The notes under the pieces were generated by a model. That model had not been told where the DNA came from. It made no database searches and saw only the letters and a program-made list of their open reading frames with translations. A stretch of 64,000 bases of DNA, taken from positions 41,022,276 to 41,086,275 of the forward strand of contig CM070569.1 in assembly GCA_036346355.1 (NCBI GenBank). The letters are read 5' to 3'. Positions 31,049 to 42,077 of the stretch are shown here, piece by piece; within the stretch, counting starts at the first letter, position 1, and each line of letters starts with the position of its first letter. A program made the translations under genes and the position numbers. This stretch comes from Rhipidocladum racemiflorum. Its lineage: Eukaryota > Streptophyta > Magnoliopsida > Poales > Poaceae.

Positions 31049-33962
31049 TCACTTGCTTTCACGTCTTCCGTAGTCCGAAGCATGCCAACATCGCAAAATG
31101 TCACCTGAGATCTTGGTGGCATCCATGGCCACCCCTAGGAGGCCACGCCTCGAGAACCCAACAGCATAGAGGCCGTTCTCGCCTTTCCATCCATTTGGCT
31201 TCCTTGGGAAGCCGTCTTTCTCAGAGAAGAATTGCTTCTCCTACATATGTATATACACACAAAGGGAAACTAATGATAAGATCGTTTTTTCCACAACAAA
31301 ACTATACATACTGATCTAGATTAATTAGGTGTAGAGTATTTTCTCTGGATCATATCAGCAGCACACAGAACACGTTCAGAAAAAGGAGTGTACGTACATA
31401 GATAGTCGGGTGAGGGTGCATACGCAGTGTGTGTATATACCTTTAACCAGTAGGGTACGTTGCTTTTGTAACCGGTGGCGAGGATGACAACATCAAAGTT
31501 CTCAAACCTCCCGTCGACGAACTCCACCCCGTGCTCGTGGAAACACTGTATTGCCGGGAACACCTGCATTGCCCCCCGCGAATACGCAGTGTTAAGGAGT
31601 CATGCGATCAAGGACACAGCATGTAACGACGGCAATGGCCGATTGAAGCTAGCAGACCGGGATTAATTACCTGAATGTTTCCAGACTTGATCTTGGATAG
31701 GGTTCCGACGTCGAGCACCGGCGTCTTCCCGGAGACGGCCTTGAGCTCCAGCGGGCCGAGGCTCGGTCGGGCGATACCGAGGCGGGCCGTGTCGCCGAAC
31801 ACGAGGAGCGCCATCAGGAGGAGCAGCCGGTCGACCGTCTGGACGGGCAGCCACCTGAGGAGCCACATGGACAGCCCAAAAGTGGAACACCCCAGTATCT
31901 CCCTGGGCAGGACATGCACCTACAAAGATCGCCAAAAGAAAAAGGTATGGTCTTATAGAGATTTCAGAATGGGAGTTGCTGACACGTCAATGACAGTTAC
32001 AGCCGGTTGACGGGATGATCATCCATGTATCTGGGATACGATAAACTAACAATGAAATGAGAATTGGCAAATCAAAGTGGCTCATGTTTTTGTTTTGTCT
32101 GTGACATGGACTCGAGATAAACGACGAAGGAAGCAAAAGGACGAAGGAAAGGTAGGGTTTGTGGCCCAAACACTTGGGAGTCTCTGCCTGCTTTTTTCTG
32201 CTATCGTTTTAGTTGCAAGCGCTGGCTAGATTGTACTAGCAACTTTGCAAAGTGGGCGGGAGCAACCACTCGGTGCATCTTCCACATGTGTATGCTTATC
32301 AGCATCAGGCTAGTTTTCCTGATGGTTTGTAATTCACATTCCAATGAAGGGGAGAAAAAAGGTGGAACACAAGATATAGATCGAATAAATAAAGGATGTA
32401 GAGGCCAATCCCGAAGAGTTTTCTTGCTAACCGTTAATAATAATCCAAACGACAGAAGTTAGTGCTAGTGTTAGCTGATCAATATGTATAGCATGTAGTG
32501 TTAATTTGTATATAATCTATACAACTAACTTATAGCTAATTTGGAAACTTAAACTGTTTTATTGGAGCAAATATAGTTGGTTTTGTTATGTCCTTTATTC
32601 CTTAAAAAGGATCATCACAAGCTAGCGCATGCGCATGAATCCCAAGAAAGTTCCTTAAGAATCGCAGCATCTTTCTTGGCATGCCATGGCTCAAGCTAGC
32701 TCGCCTTTTTACTGAAAAAGAGAAGCAATGTTAATATCTGCCGTGAGATCAGATGCTAAAAAAACTATTACGTTTCGGGAATTGTATGAACACGTGAGAT
32801 CAAGTGTGATGCCAACTAAGATAGATTACTATAATAATTATTATACTCAAGCTTGTGCAACATTGTAAGATGAACAAAAAGTAGAAGAGGAGGCAGAGAC
32901 TGTGCGTGTCTGAACAAGAGATTATTACGAAAAAAAAAGGTTGTACGATTGGAAAAGATGGAAGGGAGTGTGGAAAGATGCAAATATCACCTTGTTTAAT
33001 CTGTTCGTTTGTGCATGCATCTGTTCCCTAATTTTATTAGTTAAACAAATCCCGAGTTTATCGAATTCTTTCTGCTAGTGATCGCAATCATTAGAAAAAT
33101 CTATATTCCATCTGAACCAACCAACAAAAGATGAAAAACCAAAAAAAAACACAAACAAGAGGCTCAAATTTAAAAGATAAACTCTTTGTTTAATTTGAGC
33201 AATATTTCTCACCGTGTCGCGCACAACCATGGACGCGTACGCATTGTGGTTGGAGAGGTCGAGGCACACCTCCATGCCGGAGTTGCCGCAGCCGACGACA
33301 AGCACCCGCTTGCCAGAGTAACCCTCGCCACTGCGGTAGTCGCTGGAGTGCATGACCTGGCCCTTGAATCTCCCGGCGCCCTCGATCTCCGGCAGGACCG
33401 GCTCGGCGTTCTCCCCGGTAGCGACCACGAGCCATCTGCACCGGTACACCGTCACGGTGCTGCTGAGGATGGCCTGCTCACCGCCGATCGCCGCCGAGAT
33501 GACCTCCTTGGTGCTCACCCACCAGAACTCTCCGTTGTACTCGGCGCTGACGACGGCCTGCCGGAACACCGGCTTGACGTTGAGCTCGCTGGCGTATGAC
33601 TCGAGGTACTCTACGAACTGCTCCCTCGTCGGGTACGTGGGGAAGCTGGGCGAGAACGGCATAGGTGGGAGCTCGCAGAATTGCTTGGGCAGGTGCAGGC
33701 GCAGCCTGTCGTAGGTGCGGTGGCGCCAGAGCGAGGCGATGCAGCCGCACCGCTCCAGCAGCACGTACGGCACACCGGCCAGCCCCAGTTGCGCCGCGAC
33801 GGCCAGCCCCGACGGCCCCGCGCCCACGATCACCGGCCCAAACACCTCCACGAACATGCCGACGTTCTCGGCGGGGAAACCGGTGGCCGGCGCCTCGCCG
33901 CCGCGGTTGTGGTACATCGGGTCGTGAGCCCTCTTCCCCTCGGTCTCCGCGAAGCAGTCCAT
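31049..33962 (-). CDS. YUC: YUCCA-type flavin monooxygenase (indole-3-pyruvate monooxygenase)
   Basis: Four exons read leftwards: 33962-33213, 31919-31671, 31563-31441 and 31240-31049. The introns have GT/AG borders in phase 0, giving 437 codons (250+83+41+63) and a TGA stop at 31049-31051. The protein has the FAD motif VGAGPSG (residues 46-52), LHLPKQFCELP, the FMO-identifying FKGQVMHSSDY (199-209), the NADPH motif GCGNSG (224-229) and the ATGY motif (362-365). Length and exon pattern fit plant YUCCA enzymes, which convert indole-3-pyruvate to the auxin indole-3-acetic acid using NADPH and O2. ATG 33962 was chosen because the frame upstream begins only with GTG. The coding frame is unbroken and exon 1 is strongly GC-rich, as usual in grasses; no repeat lies in the exons. 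The paralogue number cannot be assigned from sequence alone. Confidence 0.95.
31920..33212 (-). other. large first intron of the YUCCA gene
   Basis: The donor GTGAGAAATATT follows the codon for Thr250 and the acceptor is CTTTGTAG. At 1293 bp it is much longer than the other two introns (107 and 200 bp). It is AT-rich, with no recognisable inserted element. The first exon's frame runs on into the intron for about 45 codons, which could mislead gene callers. Confidence 0.85.
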
Positions 33963-33992
33963 GATCGATGTCACCTCCTGTACGTACCGCAC

Positions 33993-34000
33993 TTATATAT
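33993..34000 (-). promoter_or_regulatory. possible TATA box of the YUCCA gene
   Basis: The minus strand reads GCATATATAAGTGCGG about 31 bases upstream of the ATG. If used, the transcript would have almost no 5' leader, so an upstream promoter element is equally possible. Inference only. Confidence 0.3.
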
Positions 34001-34520
34001 GCTTACTGGATCGTGCGAGCTTCGTTAACGACGACAACTAGCTACAGCTGATGCCGGCCGGGTGGTGGAGGAAGGAGAGGGAGGTGGTATATGTAAGGAG
34101 AAGCATCGATCACCGCTACTACTCCGACCTCGTCCTGGTCTCAGGGCGAGATGTAGGGAGTGGTGGTTGGGCTTAACGGCATTTGGGATCTTGGAATTGG
34201 ATTAGTTTGGATGGTGTACATATCTAGCAACAATGGATTCATAGGATCCTTAACTCCCGGAGGAGCATGCATGCAGTTAGCACAAGACCAGGGCCGTCGA
34301 CGACGCTACATGCATGGGCATGGGCGCATGGCCGATAGAGGATATGATCCAGATGTAGAGGGATCTTGAATTGGATCACTTTGGATATCACTCCGGCCGG
34401 GCTCAACTCGCGGAGGAGTAGAGCGAGAAGGGCAAGCAGCAGGCGGGTAGGCTGAGATAACAGATGGAACAAGAGGGGAGAAGCAGATGGAGGGGGTGAA
34501 GGGTGATAAGTGGTGTTTAG
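34001..34520. other. upstream flank of the YUCCA gene with a short direct duplication
   Basis: GGGATCTTGGAATTGGATTAGTTTGGAT (34185-34212) recurs as GGGATCTTGAATTGGATCACTTTGGAT (34360-34386). AACTCCCGGAGGAGCATG (34253) recurs as AACTCGCGGAGGAGTAG (34407). The GA-rich stretch 34420-34500 could be a regulatory or leader region. No protein is supported. Confidence 0.4.
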
Positions 34521-37500
34521 TGAGAACTTGTTTTTTTTTTTTTTTTTGCTAAATATAACTTAAAATTTGAGATTTTAGATCTAGATGTAATGGACCTCCT
34601 CTCCTTTCATTCGAGTACCATTTTAATTAAGGAGAACTCAATTTTTAAGATATTATATGTATATCTGCCATTGTCGACTAGTTTCCTATTTAGTAATTAG
34701 CATGTGACTAGCTAGTCGTGCGAACTAGCTTTCTAGATTAAATATTTATTTTCCATCTCAAAAGATAAATTTTTTTTGTTATGAAGATAGTATTTAATTT
34801 TAAATTATTGAGAGTAGATTAAATAATATCTACTTCCATTTTTAAACTTGATTACCAATTACGATTTAAGTTCTAGATGGACAGAAAGTGCTCCCTAGCT
34901 AATTGGCGAATTGATATGCAGCAAGTCAATAACATCTGTGTTGATGCGATTAGGGCCGGAAAAAAAGCTCGTTTGTGGGGCTCTTTGGCTCGGTTCAAAA
35001 TTACTTCAATTATACTCGTTTTTTTATTAATCATTGAATGAGTTAATTTTGAATGAAATTAGTTTTTGCTCTGGCTCGGCTCGGCTTGTTGGCTCGACTC
35101 TAAAAATACTTCCAAATTGTAAATAAAATTATATTAAATCAAACTGTGTCAATTTCGAAAAAAAAAACTCGAAAAAATGCCGGTTTGGCTCGATTTCCAC
35201 CCCTTGATGCGACAGGGATGGAATCAGAGCAACATTGAGAGATATATATAGTACAAAGGCTACCAACTTTGCTTGCATAACTAATTAAGAAAGAAAAAGT
35301 TGGCGACTTAATGTGGCACACAAATAGTTGACATAGTAATTTTTAATCATATTTATAGATTTGAAAAAAATTTATATTTGCACTTCCTAATTTACACGTA
35401 TAGAAATCAAATTCCAAATTTTCACTTAGTGTAATTTATGATTTTTTAAAACCAAATTCATAATTTCAATCTAGTTCTTATGTGAATTTTAATATTTACA
35501 GGATGTAGTTTTGAATTCATAAACAAATCAGATGTAGTTTTGGATTCATAAACAAGTCGAATTGCCATGACATGGATTCTTTTTTTAAAAAGTTAAGCTT
35601 AAATATCATATACGATCAAATTATAAGTTTGCATTCCATTTTTATTCCTAATATTAGCTATTTTGGGATTTTACTTTGCAATGCGTATAAAATGAAATTG
35701 ATAGTTTTCATTTAGTTTTAATTATGAATTTCATTTTGCACGTTCTATAGAGTCTTTCTTTTAACTTAAATTTTTACTAATTTTATTATGTTTATTATTA
35801 TAAATTTTAGTTGTACTTGACATAGAAATTTCATTTAACCTAAATTTTGATTTATAACATATATTTATACAAATCAAAATTGTAATATTATTTTAATTCT
35901 TATTATGAATTTTCGTATTTGTGGGATTTATATCTAATTTTTTCTTCTAATTTTCAATTAGTTATTGTTGGAAATATTTGATTTTATAATTTGTGTAGGT
36001 ATATCTCTTATTAAGAATTTATAGTTTTCAGAATTTATGTTCAGAATTCGCCTACAAATCAAATATCTATTCATCTTTTAATTTTTATTCCTAATTTTCA
36101 TATTTTTTGTTCGTACTTGGGGTGAATTTATTTTCCTGTTTTAGTCTAGAATTCTTACATAAATCTAATTTCTTTTCATTTACTTATTATTCTGAATTTT
36201 ATTTTTTAGATATTTACTTTTGAATTTGTATGGAAATCAAATTGCCAATTGTATTTTATTTTTTGTTCATTAAATTATTATTCTAAATTTAGTTTTTAGG
36301 TATTTACTTAAGAATTTGTATTGAAATAAAATTGCTAGTTTTTTTAAATTATTCTTATTATTATCACATTTTTATTTTGTTGTTGTTACTTTAGAAATTG
36401 TATAGAAATCAAATTGCTATTATTTATTTATTTATTTGTTGCAAATTTTAGTTAATTTGGATTGTACTTGAAATGGACTCTTTTTTAATCTGAGCTGTTA
36501 TAACTCATTTCCACCAGATAGATGGCTAGATATTTATAGTTAACATAGGAGCTTCCTCGGGGTGCCTAATTAGTATATGTATAGATAGATGTGATACATT
36601 TAAAAATGCTCTAATACATATTATACTTTTCTGCATGACCTTTTGACATCAAGTGTGTGTGTATACATACTAGTTTTACACAAATTAAATTACGTAAAAA
36701 ATAATGTGAGAATTCATAAAAAGGGAACAAAACAAACTACAAGGAACACAAAACAAGTCTACTTGTTTGTTTATGTTATAGCTCCCGACACCATAAACAA
36801 ATTGGTTATATCCTTATCTAATTATTCACCTCGAGAAAAACTCACAACGACAAAATTATAAAGCACAACGTGAATCACAAAGCAACATCTAGTGAACAAA
36901 AAATTGAGTTCTTACAAACAAAAACAATTGAGTACTATTTAGCAAACACCTATTTATATTTTTCTCCAACCCCTGTATCGATCGATTTTCTCGTTGTTTG
37001 GCTCGACTTGGCATTCAATTTGATTTGTTTCGACAGTGGTCCATGTACGTGGTTGGTACATGTGGGCAAGCTTTCGTATCTATCTTATTTTATATTTTTA
37101 AAGCAAAAACAAAAGAAGCCATCACCTTTCATTCTTAAGGGATAGAAATTCTTACGTTAACAGGGGAAAAACATATATAGTTGTCCATTTGGAAGTCTCG
37201 AGTTATAACATCTTTGATTTAAAGAAAGAGTTCATGTTAAATTAATTCAGAATAAAAATAAAGAATTCATGTTAAATTAATTCAGAATAATAAATAAAAG
37301 AACATTAGCAATCTAATTTCCTTATTAACTTTAAGGTAAAATTCCTTATGAACTATAAAGTAAAATTCCTATATAGTTTAAATATGAAATAAAAATAAAA
37401 TTAAAATACAGTTGGATTTATGTAGAATTCCAAACTAACACTATAAAAAACTTCATATCAGGCACAATCCAATAATACGCAAATTGGAATAAAAATCAAA

Positions 37501-38287
37501 GGACAATTGGCGATCTACTTTTCAAATGAATTCTAAATCAATTTGATTTCAGTATGAACTTCAAAGTAAAACTAAAATTTAAAATAAAATGAAAATGAAA
37601 ATTAATAGTTCTATTTGTATACGAATTCCAGTAAAAAATTGAAAGCAAGAATAAAACATGAAATAAAATTAGCAATTTGATTTTGATAACAACTCCTAAA
37701 TAAAATCCCTAAATAGCTTAAATCCCGGTAAAAATGATATGACAAATAAAACACAAAATTGCCTTGTTGTTGCCTAGCTATGGGTTTAATTGAGGTGATT
37801 TGAACAAAGTTACATGTAGAATGAATTTAGATTTTAAATTTTGTGGTGTTATATCGTATCAGACTCTACCTATGTAATGTATTTTGAAATTGTTCGTAAC
37901 TATTTTTGTACCATGTTTTGAGCAATGGGAGCACTGGTAGCACCAAACCACACTTGAAATGTTTTCACGCATAAATGCATATATTGTCACTCCTTCATCT
38001 ATCTTTGGTTCTCTGTGCAATATGGTGTTGTTGGTTAGGAGAGCTGGACTAATGCTGGGTACACGCCAATGACAAAGCAAGACAGTTTGTCGATGACGGC
38101 GAAGAGATGGATGGGCATGCCAAGGAAGCACGGTAAGACAACTCCTGTAGACATAATATTGTGCTAATCAATTAATGTACCTGCAAAACGCTCAGTGGTG
38201 GGGCGGGTCGAGGAAGAGGATATGGAGTTTAGCTATAGCCATTAAGAACCATTGTATCTTGCTTCGAGTTTTCTAGGAAGGATACAT
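34521..38287. repeat. AT-rich non-coding region with a degenerate tandem/inverted array (about 35340-37760)
   Basis: From about 35390 to 36430 a unit like TTTGTATAGAAATCAAATTGC plus a T-rich part and GGTATTTACTT recurs every 55-120 bases. From about 37250 to 37720 similar words appear in the reverse orientation (AATTCC plus ATTGAAAGCAAGAATAAAA, AGCAATTTGATTTTGATAACAACTCC). The two blocks could be arms of an old inverted-repeat element. No gene is supported; a short minus-strand frame at 37859-38131 has no recognisable features. Confidence 0.35.
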
Positions 38288-38700
38288 AGGGCCCGTTAGT
38301 TTAGGCTTTTTTATTGGTTTAAAAGCAAAAAAGTTAAAGTCAAAACAAACGGGTTACTTTTTAGTTGGGCTTTTGAAAAAGCCTGAAGCCTCATATAACT
38401 AAAAGACATAAGCCAATCAAATAGGGCTTTTTTTGGCTTTTGCGAGTTAGAAATAGCCATTTACCATTTAACTTTATTAAAATTACCCACCAATGCCATA
38501 CATATATAAAAGAAAAAATCTTCCATTTTCTCTCATTCTCCTCCCCTCTCCCACTAGTTTGGTCGCTCATCTCACGACTTCAGCAGAGCGCCGCCATCCT
38601 CCCTAACGCCTCCGTCCTCTGCCGTGACTCTGAGCGCTGCCATCCTCTCCCCCACCTTCATCCTCCCATATCTAAGCACCGACATCATGCTCCGTTGTAG
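38288..38700. mobile_element. possible hAT-type non-autonomous element, left part
   Basis: GGGCCCGTTAGTTTAGGCTTTTT at 38290 is similar to the GGGCCCGTTTGGTTT ends common in grass hAT MITEs. AAAGCC/GGCTTTT words recur in both orientations to about 38445. The matching right end was not found; the solo LTR follows at 38707. Confidence 0.3.
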
Positions 38701-38706
38701 GGTCGA

Positions 38707-41700
38707 TGTGAGACCCCGGATCAGCTATCCGAAATCTCCTGTGTATTTCCGTACTAGTCCCAGATCAGTAGCTAGTACACACAATCACAGTGATACTTCA
38801 TTGCCGAACATAACGAAAATTGTAACATAAATATTAAAGTATGGGCCACATGGCCACTTATTACAATATTCGGTCAAAAGACCGGAGACAAGACAGCGGA
38901 AAACGAAAACAAAAACAAGCGAACACCAAAACGCCACAGGCGACGACTAGAAACGCAACTAGTTATCCTGGCAATCCTCCTCGAACACCTCGGGGTAGAA
39001 CTCACCATCTTCAGCTGCGTCTTGATAATTCTCTGATGATGACAAGTTGATGTAGCACGTGAGTACTAAGGTACTCAGCAAGTCGGGGAAAGTATGATTA
39101 TATGGGCTTTCCAAAGGAAGTTTAATAGAGTTCATTTGCATAAAGCCAAATTTTATTAAACCATACTTAAGTAATAAGTTTCACAAAGCATCTTTTTACA
39201 ATTCTTTTTAACAATTGAATTATATAATCTTGCAGTGAGGTTCTATCCACCATCACTAATATAAAGGCTCTATCCGCCAACGTTTAAAAGATCAAGGTTA
39301 ATCATATGACTCCATCCGTCAAGTATAAAATAGGTTCGATCCACCTGGTTGGCTTTATCCGCCAATCAACATCCGAGAGTTCTAACCACTCCCGAATCTC
39401 AAAACAAAACACCTTTTAGTTATGAAAACCTAAACCAAAGTCTACCAATATGAAAGCATTCTTCGCTTTGCCCTTAACCGTAGGCACGGCTATTCGAATA
39501 GTTTTAACTCTGCAGAGGTGTACAACTTTACCCACAAGACATGATCATCTCTTGTTGCCTCCGGATTAACACACTTCCTTTGGTGTGCCGACAGAGAGAT
39601 CATGACAAGGCCGTTACAATGTATCCACCTAACTCGACCCACCCGCTGAGGTTTCACCACTGTTAGGGTTCCATCCGCCCAGTACAGAAGCCCCCTCTTG
39701 CACCGTGTGAGAAAAACGACAGTGCCTCTATCCGGCACTCACATTCCACCGAGTGGTGAGTCTAAATTAGGTTTCTACAAATTAGTTGGCCAGGTCGTAC
39801 CATTATAGACATGTGGTAGTACGGTTATGCTTAGAATGGACAATCACAAGCGTCGGTCCTTAATTGACTTGGGGCGGTACTTGCACAAGACCACTAGTGC
39901 TCCATCCGCACGCACCCGACAATCCAATCCGCCCAAGTCCAAACCACTTTTCCTTTTCTTTTTATTTTAGAACAACAGCACCAAAATAATAATATTAATT
40001 CCCAAATCATACTTGAAATCATTCTTTTTGAGTAATCCCACCCACGGGTTGTTTTCAGCGATAAAGGTCCTAAGCAATTCTACTGTACTATGTCACAAAG
40101 GATACCATATAAGCATAAGCATGGTATAACAAATGTCCTAGGGTTACAAGTAACATGGATATCAATCACAAAGGAGAAAATTACAATTTGGGTTAACTAC
40201 GCACTTATATTTGACATACGATAAAACATAGCATGCAAGTTTGTAAAGCAATTAAAACATGTTTATAAACGTAGGTTCAATATGCGTCAAGGAGACTTGC
40301 CTTCAGTCGCGGGAAGGTCATCGTACGAGGGAAGTCCGGCGGCGGGGTCGGTGGTCGCGTCGGAGTCCTCGGCTACGCGCAAATCGAGGCAATAAATAAA
40401 TACAAGGAAATAAATAAAATCCAAAAATTACAAAAATAGTACTGGCAGGTAGATCTTGATTTTAGATGAATTTAGAAATTTGAACGGAGTCAATCGGAGT
40501 TCGGACGGAGAAGATATGAGCGTCCGAAGTTTGAATTTCGAAAAATTGGAAAACGAGGAATATTCCCTGGAATATTCCTTTTTCTATTTTCTGATTTTTG
40601 GATTAATTGCGAGTCTCTTACAAGGGGGCCCCACATGTCATACTCATGAGGTTGTCTTCAAGCTTGCTCATGCCATGGCCATGGTTGGGGAAGGATGGAG
40701 CTTGGGCTAGGGTGGAGGACCGACCGGCGAGGGGGGGCGACGGCGGCGCGGGAGGCTGGCGTGGGTGCGGGCGGGGCGGCGGGGCGGCGGCCGGCCGGCC
40801 GGGCCGGTTCGGCCATGAGCCCACGCATGCACAGAGAACTCCAAAAAAATGACAGAGAATGCCATTTTTCAAAAAAAAATGATTTTGGCCCCATTTTTAC
40901 ATGGAATTGAACCAAATAAAAGCATGGATCCTCTAGATAACAACCTTAGGGAGCTAGAGGAGGAAGGAATTGGATTGATTCTCACCGGAGGCGACGAATT
41001 TGGCGATGAACGGAGCTCCGGCCGAACCGACAAAAACGCAAAATTCGTCTCCAAATCTTGAGGGATCCTAAAATTGATTGAATGGTTAGATTCTATACTC
41101 ACTCACGGTCACAAGGAACCAAGTAACACGAAGAATGACCCACCGGAGAGAGATCTACGGCCAAGAACGCGAAGAACACCGAAAACGGCGACCCGGCGTT
41201 GGTTTTCTCGATCTCACGGGCGCAAGAGTGAAAGAGACTAAAGGAGACTCATACCACCGGGACGGGGGTTCTTATACGGAGAGAATGGAAGTGGAATCAC
41301 GCGGAACGGAGTTGAAACGGCCGAGTTATGAGCATTTATGTCCATTTCGGTTTTTGACCGTTCGTGCAAATTCCGGCGAGATTAGTGGCTCATCAAGGTG
41401 GGGAATGGTAAGAGGGCGTCGATACGGATCCAACGAAACCGGCCATGATCAATTTGGAGTTGCAGGGAGGAAGATATGGGGATTTGAAGAGAGAGGGCCT
41501 CCATTGGAGAGAGCTTGAAGCTCCTCTCTGTTCTTCATGGCTAGAGGTTGAAGAAGGGTATTGTAGCGCCACGTGGCAGCACGCGGTTGGCCGGGAATTA
41601 CATAAGTGATCTGCCCTAGAGAAAAATTAGGAAAAATGGTCAAAAAATTCCGGAAAAATTTCTAGAACCATTTTAAAATATTTGGGACCCAATAAAATTG

Positions 41701-42072
41701 GTTTCGCGGAATTTGGATGAAATTTGGGGAATTAAATATTCAGGTGCGGATTGCGAGCATTAAACAAAAGCCGCGCGAGATAAAATAGGAATGAAAGTCC
41801 AAAAATCCGGGGAATGGTTCCAAAAATCATTTTGGAATATTTGGAACACAATTGAAGTGGTTTTGGGATTTTTGGAGCATTTTTCAACTCGGGTGAAATT
41901 TCGGGTACCGACGGGAACCTGGAAATTCGATTTTTCGACCAGAGGGAATTAAATCCCGATTTTGGATGGGAAAGGATGCCAGGTTAATATAAACATCAAA
42001 GAAACTCCAATTTTTGAATTTAATTTATTTAAATTAGATTTTTCACCAGAAGGCACAACTGAGGATGTTACA
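38707..42072 (-). mobile_element. solo LTR of the long-LTR Tekay/Del-like family, 3366 bp
   Basis: It starts TGTGAGACCCCGG and ends GGATGTTACA, and is flanked by a perfect 5-bp duplication GTCGA (38702-38706 and 42073-42077). It carries the family landmarks: CAGCGGAA (38893), CGTGAGTACTAAGGTACTCAGCAAG (39058), CTCTGCAGAGGTGTACAACTTTACCCACAAGA (39510), a GC-rich block (40720-40820) and an AT-rich end. These have the same order and strand as the LTR of the chromovirus at 13-17 kb. No internal region is present, so it is a product of LTR-LTR recombination. Open frames at 40607-40915 are low-complexity shadows. Confidence 0.9.
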
Positions 42073-42077
42073 GTCGA

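Noticed and set aside
33186..34028. Plus-strand frames of 99-137 codons
   Set aside because: Antisense shadows of YUCCA exon 1.
40607..40915. Gly/Arg-rich and Pro-rich frames
   Set aside because: GC-rich part of the solo LTR; mirror-image composition on both strands.
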